64,000 nucleotides of DNA from Phaeotremella fagi (GCA_001599715.1 BCHU01000007.1:749586-813585), one strand, 5' to 3'. Positions 22,643 through 36,565 are shown, counted from the stretch's first letter. Numbers and translations are program-made. The notes: generated from the sequence alone by a model not told the origin.

Positions 22643-24186
22643 CTACTTAGCATGAGCCCAAGCTTTGATTCTGATGCTTGAGATATCAATGAAACCAGAA
22701 GTTGAAGTTGGTTCGAAACCACCCATCTCATCCATAGAAGAGAATTTAGCGTCGTAAAGACCTTCATCAGAGTCACGACCTTGAACGATGACGTTACCCT
22801 TGTAAACCAAGAGTCTGACGAAACCGTTAACGGTCTTTTGTGAAGCTGGGATAGAAGCTGTGATGAATTCACGTTCTGGTGAGAAGAAGAAACCGTTGTA
22901 CAAGATTTGAGAGAATTGGGTGGTGATGAATTGATCACGGAGAGCTCTGACGTTTCGGTCGAGTGTCATACCTTCGAGATCCATGTGGGCGACACGGAGG
23001 ATGGTAGCAGCTGGTGATTCGTAACAACCACGGGATTTGACACCGATGAATCTGTTCTCGACGATATCGATTCTACCAACACCGTGCTTTCTGGCGAGAG
23101 CGTTCAAAGTGAGGAAAATCTCAACGGCGTCAGTGACAACGCTGCCGTCAGCTGGGAATGTGACCTTGACTGGGAGACCTTGGGCGAACTCGATTTCGAC
23201 TTGTTCGGGGGTTTCTGGGGCTTTTTGGGGTGAGGTGGTGAGTTTCCACATGTCATCTGGTGGGGTTTGGTTGGGGTCTTCAAGGATACCAGCTTCGTAT
23301 GAGATGTGGAAGAGGTTCTCGTCTACAAGTCGTCAGTGGATGTTTGATGTCTTTGCAGACCTCGACTCACCAGTTGACCATGGTTTAGCAGCGGTTTGGA
23401 CAACAGCAATACCCTTGGAGGCAGCGTATTCGAGGAGGGCAGATCGTCCAGCGAATCGGTTGTAGAATTCAGGTAATCTCCATGGGGCGATGACTTTGAT
23501 AGTTGGGGCGAGACCGTAGAAAGCGAGTTCGAAACGGACTTGGTCGTTACCTTTACCAGTGCAACCGTGAGAGACGAAGCTTGGGGGATGTTAGCTGTGA
23601 TAACGATATATATGATGCAAGCTACTTACTCGCACTTCTCTCTGGCAGCAACTTCGATCATACCACGAGCAATGACTGGACGAGCAAGGGAGGTACCGAG
23701 GAGGTAGACGTTCTCGTAGATGGCGTTGACTTGGACAGCGGCTATAATTCTGTTAGCTTATCGCTGGGGGCATTTAGTACTTTTACTCACGGTAGATGAG
23801 TTCAGTAACGAATTCTCTTTTGAGATCCTGGAAATGGGTGAGAACATTACTTATCACGAAGGAATCCTCAACTCACCTCGAGGTAGAAAGCGGAAGCACC
23901 ACATTTAAGAGCCTTAGCACGAGCAGCTTCGAAATCCTTATCGCAGCGTCAGTATGAGATACAATGATGACGATGATTCAGACTTACTTCCTCTTGTCCG
24001 ACGTCAGCCATGAAGGCAATGACTTCGTAACCCTCTTCAAGAAGCCATGCAAGGATACATGAGGTGTCTATAGGTAAGAGAGTCAGTTGATGCAATCAAA
24101 AGTGGAGTTGAAGATAAGGACTAACCGAGACCACCAGAATAAGCAAGTAGGACTTTTCCTTTCTTTTCAGTTTGAGTAGAGGCCAT
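22643..24186 (-). CDS. ARG1: Argininosuccinate synthase
   Basis: This cytosolic enzyme joins citrulline and aspartate with ATP to make argininosuccinate in arginine biosynthesis. The protein starts [20 protein letters not shown], with the ATP-pyrophosphatase P-loop AYSGGLDTSCIL. Next come [32 protein letters not shown], and [16 protein letters not shown], all diagnostic. The C-terminal part has [20 protein letters not shown] and [16 protein letters not shown] sequence ([17 protein letters not shown]), ending with TAG at 22643-22645. Six or so introns are near the 5' half. Codon use is biased towards C/G-ending codons, as in highly expressed genes, which also opens antisense frames. It is divergent from TGS1 with a 349-bp shared promoter. 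Confidence 0.96.
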
Positions 24187-24406
24187 TATGAAGTGAGTAA
24201 TGAGTAAGTATAATTAAAATAATAAAAGACTTTGAATGAAAGTAAAAATGAAAAAGAGAATGAATAAAAATTAAAATTTATAACGAGTCAGAGATAAGTT
24301 AGGAGGGAGTAGGGGTTGGTTGAAAAATTAGCATGCATGTACGACGCTCCTGCTAGTCCGGCCGTGAGGGAAGGGGGTTAAAAGTGGTGCCTGAATAATT
24401 TTGGAA

Positions 24407-24414
24407 TCACGTGA
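24407..24414. promoter_or_regulatory. Palindromic E-box TCACGTGA in the ARG1/TGS1 promoter
   Basis: A perfect 8-bp palindrome TCACGTGA lies 221 bp upstream of the ARG1 start and 122 bp upstream of the TGS1 start. In fungi this core is bound by Cbf1/Pho4-type bHLH factors. Binding here is inferred only. Confidence 0.4.
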
Positions 24415-24535
24415 TCATTGTCGCCAGTATTATTTCTACTTACATTCATATGCATATATATATACTGCTAGATGTCTATGCTAGCTCTAGGCTCCTCTTT
24501 CTCCATCTCCTTCTATCCAAGTTGAACTTGACTCC

Positions 24536-25985
<1,450 letters not shown>

Positions 25986-26119
25986 AAACCATGTAGATCT
26001 AATGAACCATCTGTAATGATCATATAACGACTTTAATCTTCGATAAAATGAATGATGAATGCATATATCTTAGCTTGACACGAGTACAACATGAAAAAGG
26101 GATTTTAAGAATGTCCATG

Positions 26120-27123
26120 CTATTTTTCGAATTCTTCAGAATCAGGACCAACCCTGTCAAATTTCCGACCACGAAACCAAATTCCCAATCTAGACCTAAT
26201 CTCAGCATCGCCAGTCAAAGGATTCTTCATATTCCCATCCAAGATTTCACGTTTCAATTCCATCTCACCTCCCAATACACCTTTCCTACCACTCAACGCA
26301 GAATTCCACCAAGCACCTTCAACTAAAATCTCATCATCACTTGTGAAACCATCTGGGTTAATTTCCTCGAGTCCATCATCCTTTTCATAAACATCTTTAG
26401 GTTGTCCACCTGGAAGATGAAGTAGTAGGAAAGGGGTGTAGGACGTTGAAGCGTGTTGCATGGCCATTTTTGAGAATCCAGATTGAGAAAGTAGAACAGC
26501 TATCGATTCGGATTTTTCCATTGACGTTTCTGGATCTTGTGATTCATTGAAGAATTCTTGTCCTATCAATTGTTGAAGTGACATCAGTTTGATTACAAAA
26601 AATATCCCATATCTTTAATCCAGAACTTACCCCTTGAATGAGCCATCACACCTTCCATCTCTCTAACGTATTTAGGACCTAACCTCCCACGTTCAGCTTT
26701 ACATTGTGCCAAAACCCTAACTCTCCTTATATCGCCATAAATCTCATTAGTCCTATCCCTCAACTCCAAAGTACGATTGGATTTATTGGGTAACCACCAC
26801 CAACCTCTCAAATCTACACCTCCATCGTTGGATCCACCTACACGTCTTAATGACATGTGCAAGTGTTTATTCAGGAATTCGAGAGCATGGGTTTCGAACG
26901 CTGACCCTATCTCTGAGGTTGTTCGACGGATCGTTGGTCTGGCCATTGCATTGTAAGGTGAAGTAGTAGACAAAAAGTTGGATTTTGATCGATTGCATTT
27001 CGTTTGTTTCTGTTCGAGGCACAATGAGTGGCGGTGGCGATGGTTTGTTGGTCTGTACAAGTATCTGGGAGAAAACAGTACTCGTACAGTACGAATCCTC
27101 TTGCAGGTGTTTGTTGACAGCAT
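26120..27123 (-). CDS. RRG7: RRG7-like mitochondrial protein with restriction-endonuclease-like core
   Basis: The ATG at 27123 opens an Arg/Ser/Thr-rich leader (MLSTNTCKRIRTVRVLFSP) suited to mitochondrial import; an inner Met (MARPTIRRTTSEIGSAFETH) is the alternative start. The core FLNKHLHMSLRRVGGSNDGG and GVDLRGWWWLP, followed later by VRVLAQCKAERGRLGPKYVR, is the Rrg7/DUF2034 pattern: an acidic residue in GGVD and Q-x-K in AQCKAE match the catalytic layout of the PD-(D/E)xK fold. One intron after MAHSRG joins GQEFFNESQDPETSMEKS and the second half FTPFLLLHLPGG-like region (TPFLLLHLPGGQPKD). Yeast Rrg7 is needed for respiratory growth; nuclease activity is inferred, not shown. Confidence 0.78.
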
Positions 27124-27257
27124 TCAGTTGGGCAATGGCAATCCTAAAAGTAATTCTACAAGTGATTGCATCAGCTACCTGAAGAACATCTTCCTCCCAA
27201 AAACTTCTTATTCACCATTTATGATCGACAGCAAAACTGAACCAACACCAATCCTTG

Positions 27258-28532
27258 CTAATCTTCACCACAAACCGGACATCCCGTGTGCTCCGACCAA
27301 TCATGATCGGTAACGGCAGCTTGATAACCTTTAGGAAGTCTATAGAAATATCTTTCCATCCTCAAAGCCATCCAAGCTTCTCTTGTAAGAGTTCTCTCGG
27401 GACCCCAATCATCAAACTGGTTTTCAGGGTATCGTACGTAGACCTCCAGTTCTGTTTCTGTTGACGGTGGTATGGCTTCATAGAATTCCTCGGTTCCATC
27501 ATCGTCCATGATCGTCCTGCCTTGGTTGTCCACTTGAGAACAAGCGGTACGAATGTCTGCGTGATTTTTTTTGGATATAGATGTAGATGGAAAATAAGGC
27601 AAAGACAAAAGGTAAACATTCTTCACACCGTGCACCCAAGAGAAACGTCCATCCCAAGCTTGAGAATGTGACTCGCGATGATGATACACTGTTTTTTGCG
27701 TTTGTCGAGAATCTTGATAGTGCTGTTTTTCTCGATGGTCAAGATAAGATTTAGGAATCCATTCTCCACCTCTTGAACACAATAGTTGAGGACTGCATTG
27801 ATAAATGAATTGCTTCATCTTGTTTTTCGCTAATTCGGCAACCGTTCTTGCTTGGCTTTGCAATTCTGCAAGCTCCACAGAGTACTCATAAGATAAAGTA
27901 TGAGTTGTTCTAAATTTATGTCCAACTCCTTGGGTTGTATAAACTGCAATTGTTGATAGGTTGTCTAGAAGTTGAGGATGACTAGCTAAGTAACTTGTAA
28001 GTTTACCGAGATTATCGTTCCAGTTTTGTAAAATCAGTTTGTTGGCACCCAGTAATCCTTTAATATCTTCATCAGAAAGATTCACACCGACTTCCTGGGC
28101 CCAGGAACTTGACGGATCGACCACAAAGTGAATTTTGACCATTTGACTTAGTAATTGGTGTTTGTTCGGAGATTTTCTGGTATATTTGAGTGTCGTGCCT
28201 AAACCAAAAACCAGACTTTCGACGTTATAAAGAGAGATGGATTTATAAAGCAAATGAGAAGCTAGGTGGTTGAATCTCTGTTTGAATCAAGTCAGAACAC
28301 TGGTTGACTAGTGCATTCTCATGCACTTTTTATCATCTGCTAGAAAGACGGTAACACTGACCTGGTTTAGCAGTGTGCAATGAAACCACGTAGCTTGATG
28401 AAATTCTGACCATGTTCTTGCGAATAATCTTGTCGAAGGAATGTTCTCGGAGAATTCCAAGATCCTGAGTAGAATCTCGTTTGGAAGGGAGAGAATAGTT
28501 GTATGGGTGTTAGGATAATGTTGAAGTTCCAT
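27258..28532 (-). CDS. F-box-like protein, otherwise unrecognised
   Basis: The first exon starts MELQHYPNTHTTILSLPNEI and continues LLRILEFSENIPSTRL, a plausible F-box (LPxEIlxxIl). An intron (about 85 nt) leads to RFNHLASHLLYKSISLYNVE, a typical F-box-protein continuation. The rest has no recognised repeat domain: DIKGLLGANKLILQNWNDNL, LLCSRGGEWIPKSYLDHREK, then an acidic segment and the end HDWSEHTGCPVCGED. A second intron may lie around 27540-27625, where the open frame is less protein-like. F-box proteins link substrates to SCF ubiquitin ligases; the substrate is unknown. It lies 134 bp upstream of the RRG7 start on the same strand. Confidence 0.65.
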
Positions 28533-28792
28533 TTCACAGTACTCGTAATCAAGGAAAAAGTATAACAAGAAAGTTCGACAGTGAAAGAAAAGTACCTCCA
28601 AGTGGAGAGGTAAGATTAGAAGATTATGCGTCTTCGTTACAAAAGTCTTCCATGGAAGGACGCTGCCGGTCCTTCGTCCTATAAGAATCAGTCCCAGCTG
28701 AATAGATTCAGCTAGATGGTCATAGATTTAAAACGTGAACCATGAACACATATGCATCTACAAAATACAACAAGGTGAATTTATGAATGAAT

Positions 28793-30685
28793 CTAGAACT
28801 CCATCGAGATCTCCTCTTTAGCTGGAGAATACGTCAGTAATCGCTCCTTCATCAGAACCAAGATGCTCACCTCTCTTTGCCCCTCTATTATCCTTGATGA
28901 CATCTGATACATGTTTCTCAAACATGTCGATATAGGGACTGAGGGACGTTCGATAATAGTCTGTTAAAAGCGTTAGGCTCTGGGGGAAATTAAGAACAAT
29001 AAATCCTCACCCTCTGTCCTACGCCCTTTCGTTGATTCATCCGTCGCATCTGCAGCGACTTCATCAAGCTGTCTCAATAGATCCCCAACCGTTGGAACGG
29101 TAGCAGGATCAAACTCGTCTACCAAAGATGGATTTACAGGAACACACACTCGACCTATGGAATTGATAAGCTACTTTCTGAACCGTGACCAATATCATAA
29201 AACACATACCTGTCCCAGGATGTACACAGAATGGAGCTTTAAGTAAATGATTTCGATGTTTAGAAACTTCCGCATCAATACGAGGGTACGTATATTGTAG
29301 AATGATATCTTCCATCGCTCGTTGGAATTTACGCTACGTTGATCAGATACAGACATGGAGATAACTTACGAATAAGGTAGGATTAGATTTCTGCAGAGGT
29401 CCAACTGCACTCGTTAAATCTCTCCATTTATCTTCACTGCTTCTACCAGGTTCCGTTTGCCATTCATTCCTGAGGGAGGAGATGATTTCTGTAAAGAAAG
29501 GTGAGACCGTGAGCTGGAGTGACGCAGAAGCTTTCGAACGGAACGACTAAACACACCTCTATCAACAGGTAGTAGACTCAGTAAAGCTTCGTAACCCTTT
29601 TCTGAACCAAAACAGTCTTGATCGTAGAGACATAACTTCGTGAATTCTAGCTTGAGAGTGTCGAATGCGTCTCTGGATCAGTTCGTCAGTTTGAAGACAT
29701 GCAATACAACTTAGAGATACTAACTTCAAAGCTGGATGCAATTCCCCTTCATCTTTCGACCCTCTCACATTAACCTTTTTACTTTGATCTTTACTTCCTT
29801 TTATAACTTCCAAGAAAGTTACCAGAGCTTTTCGTTGATCGTCGTTAAGGTCCAAAGCTGATTGATCCGATATCCAACAATGAATACCACGACGACCAGA
29901 GTAAACCCATAACAAATGTCGATATCCGAACGTTTCTACTTCGATTAGCAAGCACAGCAATGATTAGCCGTAAACCACTTACCTCTAAGTGAATGATCTA
30001 AAACTTTAACGGCAGCTGCTATGTACCCCCAACATCTTTTACAAATCTTCTTATCCGTACAGCAAGTTCTGATCTCATCGTAATCTGTCATATCAATATC
30101 GAAAACCAGTTCACGACGTTGAGGTACAAGAGCGCCAGCTGCAAGCGTTTTCCTATCCCTGGGCTGGATGAAAATTTGAGTCAGCACAAGAACGATCCAA
30201 GTCCAAACGATCGCTTGTTGAAAATGTATGTTATGTCTTTACTCACTCTTGCACTGTATTGAGGACCGATTTCAAAACGAGCAGGATTCAATCTAACCAC
30301 TTCCTTCTTAAAATCGTCAGCTGAATGGAACGAATTGTATCGAATGTAAACATCTCCAGCAAGTGTGAAAGCGAATTCTCGATGGGTGAAAAGTTTTGTT
30401 GGGACTGGGAAAGACGTTAGATAAGCCTCTGTCTACATGTAGACATATCTTTCCACCCACCATGATCTTGATTCAGCCATAAGAAGAAAGGTTTATAAGG
30501 GAATAATCTCCTGTAGAACGCTGACATTACTTGTGGGGAGCTTGGACTGATAACATTTAGATGTATATTGTGATGGTTCGAATTGTTGGAACTTACTCAT
30601 AGTCCATCCTATAATTGGGGTTTAGCTCCTGATGAATCAGTTTGGAGATAAAACTTACAAAGTATCTTGAACGGCGATTGGCATG
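28793..30685 (-). CDS. PRI1: DNA primase small (catalytic) subunit
   Basis: This subunit makes the RNA primers in the DNA polymerase alpha-primase complex. The spliced N-terminus is MPIAVQDTLMDYE, then PQVMSAFYRRLFPYKPFFLW. The archaeo-eukaryotic primase signatures are clear: HREFAFTLAGDVYIRYNSFH, the catalytic Asp pair in LVFDIDMTDYDEIRTCC, the zinc site CCTDKKICKRCW, and LLWVYSGRRGIHCWISDQSA with the nucleotide-binding SGRRGxHCW. The C-terminus has KAPFCVHPGTGRVCVPV and ends SQEEISMEF with TAG at 28793-28795. Introns are numerous and short. Length and domain order are those of the family. Confidence 0.95.
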
Positions 30686-31171
30686 ATGACAGTTGACTTT
30701 CGCCTTCACGATGGATTCTTTTCCTAGCGATACGTTGGATGGTGGTTGGAGATACGAGGATGTATATGCTGGATCCTGATAACCAGATTTGCTCTTAGAA
30801 ATTGGATGATAAATAGATATTGTAAGTGGAAAAGCAAATGATAGTCTATTGATATAATTTCAAGTGGCCAAAGACGCGTCGCGTGCTTTTTTACTTTTGT
30901 GGCTCAATTGGGTCCTCATCCACTGGCCATTTTGGGTCTGACAAACACTCTACAACTGCACACAGGATTCGTTTCTCTTATATATGAGCGAGGTCTCTAC
31001 GACTAACTTAAAGAACAAAAAAACAAAAGTGCATCTCGAATAATTGCTGAAATCTGAATGTGGCAAATACGGCGAATGACAGAATTGCATCAAAGAATGT
31101 CAAAAAGGAGGTGGTGGTGGAATTATAGCGTTAATCGGTCGTCTATGAAAGCTGTTTTAAAGACTTTTAAT

Positions 31172-33240
31172 CTAGAAATGAGGAGCGTTAAGGATGATAC
31201 CCATAAGGACACCAGCAATTGTTCCGGCAATCTGGAAATGATCAGTTGATGTCCAATGCGAAAGGATGGTTAAAACTTACAGGAATGGTCAAGATCCATG
31301 AGATCATGAGGAGACCAACTCGTTGGAAGTTGACGGCTTTGAAGGTTCCGTTACAGAGACCGACACCGACAGTGGCACCAGTGATACACATGGAGGTGGA
31401 GACTGGGAGAGAGTATTGAGAGAAAACGAGGACGGTGATGGCGGCACCCATTTCCATGGATGATCCACGGGATGGGGAGTGGTAGGTGATTTTGTTACCC
31501 ATGACTAGAGAAGTATATGTCAGTAAAGCGTTCTGTGTTAACAGGTCAGGTAAAACTTACCCTTCATGATGTTGTAACCGTAAGTAACGAGACCAATGGA
31601 GATAGCGAGGGAAAGAACAGCGAGTTGCCAGATTGGGACGGCAGCTTTGGCAGTAGCAGCACTTCCAGTTGACCAAGCACCGTAGATGACAGCCCATGGA
31701 GCGACAGAGTTACCGATATCGTTGGCACCGTGAGCGAAAGAAGCGGTACAGGCAGTAAGAATTTGGATGAAAGAGTAAACGTGTTCGACTTCGTTGGGGT
31801 ATTTTTTGGCGTGAGCGTAAACACGAGCCATACGTTCACCTTCTGGAGTACCGTGGATACCAGATTGAGCGGCGTGGATATCGTAGTGGAGACCGTAAAG
31901 AGCACCGGCAGTGATCATAGCTGGGATACGGGTAGCCATGATCTTCATGTTCTTGAATTCGTAAAGAGCACCTGGACCCATTGGGTTGTTGTGGAGGGTA
32001 CGCATAGCCCATCCAAGAGGACCTTTCTTTTGTCTGAGTTTGGCGTGGAATCTCTCTTCACCTTCAGCCATCAAAGTCTTGTAGTCAACTTGTTGTTCGA
32101 CTTCAGAAAGTGGGACCTCTTGTCTGGCGAGGTTTGGAACTTCAGGTTGAACGTTCTTTTCGTCAGATCCGGACTCGGATGGTGGAGCGGGAACAACAGT
32201 TTTCTTGGTGGTTTCGGAAGAGAAGTCGTCATCTTCGTGTTGGACAACAGCGTAGTCTGGAACAACGTTGACGGCTCCGGCATCAGCTGGAGGTTCTCTC
32301 TTGAAAAGAAGAGGACCAAGGATGAACATCCACCATTTGACGGTGTAATCCTTCTTGATGATTTTGGCGTAAACGAATGGAACAAAGAAGATGGCTGAAA
32401 GGACAGCGACACCGGCACCGGTACCCATGATAACGGCAGCGATATAGGATGGGGATTGTTTGTTGAGACCCAAGTTAGGGGAACCTTTGTAAACGATAGA
32501 AAGAGTACAGACGGTACCAGCGACAAGGAAGAAGAATGGAGCAGTCCAGACAGCCCAAACAACTGGGTTCTTTCTCATGTGGACAACAACTTTGATGAGC
32601 ATGAAGAAAGAAGCGGCGAAACCAGCGGCAATAGCCTAAGAGAAGTTTAGTGATTGCACTTGGACAAATGGAAGGGATATAGACTCACTGGGGCCATGGC
32701 CAAACCAGCAAAGATGGCACCGAGACCTTTACCGTCGTTCCAACCCCATTGAACTTGACTGGCACCAACAGTGGCAATACCGACACCGGCAACAGCAGAG
32801 ATCAAAGAGTAGGTGGAAGAGACGTGGGCAGAGTGACGAGTACACCACATGACCCATGATGAAGCACCGGCAAGGGCACAGGTGAAGGCGAGCATTTGAA
32901 CACCAGCATTACCTTTGAAAGCGTCGTTTGGAATGATACCGTTCTTGATGGTATCGGCGGTTCTGGCACCGACAGTGATGGCACCTAACATCTCGAAGAT
33001 TGTACCGAGAACCATAGCTTGACGATAAGAGATGGATCTTGATGAAACACTGGTAGCCCAGGAGTTGGCAACATCGTCTGAGAGGCGGAAGTGGTTGTTA
33101 TCAGTCTAATTGTCACACGAGCAAAAGCAGGAACAGCCACAAAGGAACTGCCACTTACTAGCACCATTGTTGAAAGCATCAAGAAGTGCGAAGAATGTAC
33201 CGATAGCGAAAACATAGTCGTACTGTGTTAAGTAAGGCAT
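31172..33240 (-). CDS. PHO89: High-affinity phosphate transporter, PiT/Pho4 family
   Basis: This plasma-membrane symporter imports phosphate with Na+ or H+. The start MPYLTQYDYVFAIGTFFALL leads into the first PiT signature, DAFNNGANDVANSWATS, formed across an intron; the second copy is ASFAHGANDIGNSVAPWAV. Helices flank both: VQMLAFTCALAGASSWVMW, FFLVAGTVCTLSIVY, and VPIWQLAVLSLAISIGLVT. A large charged cytosolic loop of about 120 residues (DDDFSSETTKKTVVPAPPSE) separates the halves. The final exon reads IAGTIAGVLMGIILNAPHF with TAG at 31172-31174. Codon bias is strong, which explains long antisense frames here. In yeast the orthologue is induced by phosphate starvation and alkaline pH. Confidence 0.95.
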
Positions 33241-34036
33241 TTTTGAAATGAGTTTTAAAGAGATAGGGGGGATGAGATTGGAGTGAGAATCCAAGTTGCC
33301 ATTTCCTTATGTATTTAACCCGGCTTTTTGAATCTAGTTGACAATACATAAATTTTCAAATACCTAAATGGGTCTTGGCATTGTTGGTCCAGTGCCAAGT
33401 CTGAAATCTAGACAATCAAGACCTAAGTTGGAGCCACAAGCCGTATCAATGGAGATCTTGGCATTTGGAAATCCAGGAACGGGGGAAAGTAACTCTTTCA
33501 ATTACGAGAAATGGACAATCAGGAACACACGTTTGTCTAAATTCGAACGTTGATTGGCTAAGAAATTACACGTTCAACTATTGATCTGTGCGTTGGAAAG
33601 TCTTGGCAATTGAATTTGAACGTTATACATGCGGTTCATACACACATTCATTGGAATGGAGTCAGATATATTCTATGTCTGGGTCTTTGTCTGGAATGTC
33701 GGTTATGGATGTGGCAATTGGCTAACTTCGCTAATCGCTAGCAAAAGCAATTCAATAGTACAATCATATGCACTCCTCTGATTATGTATAATATGTTTCA
33801 ACGTCTTATTCATACAATGTAATACAAAACTTACTCTAATCTTTTATCATGCTGATAGCATTTTCATTACCCATCAATTCCGATGACGGCTGGCTGACAT
33901 GAAGGATATAGCAGATATCGTAAACCCTGGGCTAGGCTAGACGCTACCGACCGATCGAAAGTGGTGTCAGAGAATGTCGGCGCTTAGCGTGGAAATTCTG
34001 GTTGATCTTGAATTGAGCGACAGTCATGATTTGATC
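33241..34036. promoter_or_regulatory. PHO89 upstream region
   Basis: About 800 bp with no gene recognised. It lies upstream of PHO89 and downstream of the P-loop kinase gene on the same strand. An ORF at 33368-33553 has no family features. A phosphate-responsive promoter is expected here, but no clear CACGTG site was found close to the PHO89 start. Confidence 0.4.
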
Positions 34037-35062
34037 CTAGATCGTAGGATTGGAATGATTGGTTCCAGGCATTTCCTCCTTAAGTGATGGATAGCTTTGT
34101 TGAGCAGGGAGACCTCTGTAAGCCTGATTGCGATTGTAGTTATAATGTCCATTTCCGTAACCTCTTCCGCGATTAAAATTTCTCTGCTGACCCGTAGTGT
34201 TGTGATTGTACTGTCTATATTGGCTCCCTCCATAAGAACCTCTCCCTCTTCCAGTACCGCTCAAGACTCCACCAACCTCATTCCGAGACCTCGCCTCCTG
34301 TGATTCAACCAGACCCTCTTCTGCGATTCTCTTTATCACCGCGCGAACTCCTTCTTGAGACCATACTCCTCCTGAAGCCTGATCACGTTCAGGAAGAACC
34401 AGTATTCTATCAAATCCTTCACCTCCCTCAGGTGTAGGTGGGAAATAACTGCGTTCCATTTGACCTAATACCCTCAAAGCCGTCTCTGGATCTGGTAATG
34501 TTGGATGGAATGGTCTTACCATCAGTCTAGATTCAAGCGTTGCGGGTGAGGTCTCAAGAATCAAGGCGAATATGAGTGGTTTGGGATGATGGGTATTTGC
34601 TATTCGAATGAAGTGGGATCTTTGACTATGGTTTCGATTAGCGTCTGAGAGACAGACTGGCAAAAAGTTAAACTTACAGAGCATCAAAACCGACTCGATC
34701 TACTATAACATTATGCCCATCCTGTAGACCACGAGTAACGATAGCTTCACACTCCTGACGTCTTTTACTCGGCGCATCGTCCTGTGATGCTCTGATCCAC
34801 CGCCGTTCCGTAAACATTGGGCGATCGACGGTCCCACGACTATTTTCATTGTTAAGAGAAGACCAATGGACCAATGCCTCAGCAAGTGTCGTTTTACCAG
34901 ATCCAGGAAGTCCAACCAGAATTAAAAGGATTTGAGGCTACGACTTGTGTTAGTTGAATTCGACGAAAAAATTTTAGATGAAAAAGGGGAAACGACGTTT
35001 CCCACCTCAGTCGATGATTCTCGTCCCGGTGCTGCTATCACCGAGTCATTGGTGATCTCCAT
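34037..35062 (-). CDS. P-loop nucleotide kinase (PNKP kinase-like) with RG-rich tail
   Basis: The first exon, MEITNDSVIAAPGRESSTE, is followed by an intron and then ILLILVGLPGSGKTTLAEAL, a Walker A. Downstream are IRASQDDAPSKRRQECEAIV, GLQDGHNVIVDRVGFDALQ (the DRxxFD pattern of AAA_33/PNKP kinase domains) and SHFIRIANTHHPKPLIFALI, then RPFHPTLPDPETALRVLGQM. The last 70 residues turn into an RNA-binding-type tail rich in Gly, Arg, Tyr and Asn (GRGRGSYGGSQYRQYNHN, RNFNRGRGYGNGHYNYNRN). Kinase plus RG tail suggests a nucleic-acid 5'-OH kinase or repair factor, which is inference; the phosphatase half of PNKP is absent. Confidence 0.75.
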
Positions 35063-35495
35063 TCCCACCAATCAATGATATTGTCCTCTATTATATATAC
35101 AAAATCAGTCCAGAAGATATGAACATATATGAGTTAGCATGTGGATTTGGTCAATGCTGGGCTGTTGCGAAAACTTGTGCCTGACAGTGGAGGTTGTCAC
35201 TGGATCAATGAGTCACTATGGATTTATGTTCATTGCTACACTACCTTCCACTTCACTGTACAAGCAATGGGAAGCTCTGATAGTCATTATGGGATCTCGA
35301 GTATCTGCTTCATGCTCGACTCGTGCTCTTTCAATTTCCATCAACTACAAGTTCGGTGTGCGTGTGTGTCGGGAAATGGTCCATAAAAATCATGCCCATC
35401 GGCCTTCTCATACTAAATACGCTAATCTGAGGTAAATCTTTCTTCTTCCTTCACTCGTATTCTACATTCGCCCTCTCGACATCTGGTTCAGAAAA

Positions 35496-36352
35496 ATGTC
35501 TAAAGTCATCGTCACTGGTGCTACGGGTAACGGTAAATTCATTTTCATCATCATTCCTTGAAGTGCAATTGATCCCATCTGCCTAGCTGGAAGCGCAATC
35601 TTATCTGCAGCTCTTGCATCACCCTCAGTTTCTCACGTTACTGTCCTTTCTCGTCGACCACCTTTCGAGACCCACGAAAAGCTTTCAACTATTATTATAC
35701 CTTCAGAAGAATGTCCTAAAGGGTTTGACGAATTAACACCTGCTGTTTTGGAGAAAATCAAAGATCACACGAGCGTGATTTGGGCCTTAGGTATCAGTCA
35801 AACGCAAGTCAACAAAGACGAATATGTCAAGTACGTTATCAAGTATTATTTTACCAGCAAGCTCTTTCGTATACTCACACAATCAATCATCTTTTGTTCT
35901 ATAGAATCACTCACGACTACGCCATCTCTGCTGCCAAAACCTTCTCATCATTTGGTACCTCAACAACTCCTTTCCGATTCATCTACGTCTCTGGTGAAGG
36001 CGCCGACCAATCTGAAAAAGGTAGACAACTCTTCTCAAAGATCAAAGGTCGAACGGAAAAAGAACTTTTCGCTATGGAAACACCAACTTTCCAAACGCTC
36101 AGTATAAGACCTGGAGGTATCATACCAACAGCCGAACATCGACCTCGAATGGGTGCTTTAGCGCGATACGGCTTCGTAGGAATTGGCGCTGTTTTTAACG
36201 TCGTCGCTCCATCTCTTATCATTGATGCCAGTGCTCTTGGAAAAGTTAGTGTCGGACTCGCGATTGGTGATGGAAAAGGATGGGATAAGAGAACGTCGGA
36301 AGGTTGGATTGCGAATCCAATGTTGAAACAGTTTTCCAAGGAATGGTTTTGA
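35496..36352 (+). CDS. NAD(P)-binding atypical SDR protein (HTATIP2-like)
   Basis: The protein starts MSKVIVTGATG, and after a first intron (to CCTAG) continues with SAILSAALASPSVSHVTVLS, a Rossmann nucleotide-binding start (TGATGxxG type). It continues VIWALGISQTQVNKDEYVK, the conserved FRFIYVSGEGADQ and GRTEKELFAM (YVSG then K), and QTLSIRPGGIIP. A C-terminal hydrophobic stretch, YGFVGIGAVFNVVAPSLII, may contact a membrane. The Tyr-Lys pair of classical SDRs is replaced by the atypical pattern seen in HTATIP2/FMP52-like proteins. Fungal FMP52 relatives are at the mitochondrial outer membrane or ER. Function beyond NAD(P)H binding is unknown. It ends SKEWF at TGA 36350-36352. Confidence 0.75.
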
Positions 36353-36565
36353 GGTCTCTCTTGAGCGACTGGAGAGGTTCTACTTCTAGTCTCAGCTACA
36401 ATTGTACATTCTATGCATAGATGATTCCAATAAGTAAGATGTTGATACTCAGCGGACATAACCTTGAGTCCGCCGATCTGAGCCGATCCAGAAAATCTTG
36501 TTCGCAACGACATCCTTCTTTTCACTACAATAAATCCCATAACCAGTCTATATTTGAACTCAAAC

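Noticed and set aside
23037..23465. Plus-strand open frame of 142 codons
   Set aside because: It is antisense to argininosuccinate synthase exons, explained by the same codon-bias effect.
31730..32398. Long plus-strand open frame of about 222 codons
   Set aside because: It is exactly antisense to PHO89 exons. Strong codon bias in PHO89 removes stops on the other strand; the Ser/Val/Trp-rich composition has no family features.
35139..35435. Two overlapping plus-strand frames before the atypical SDR
   Set aside because: They have no family features and lie in the divergent promoter between the P-loop kinase and the SDR.
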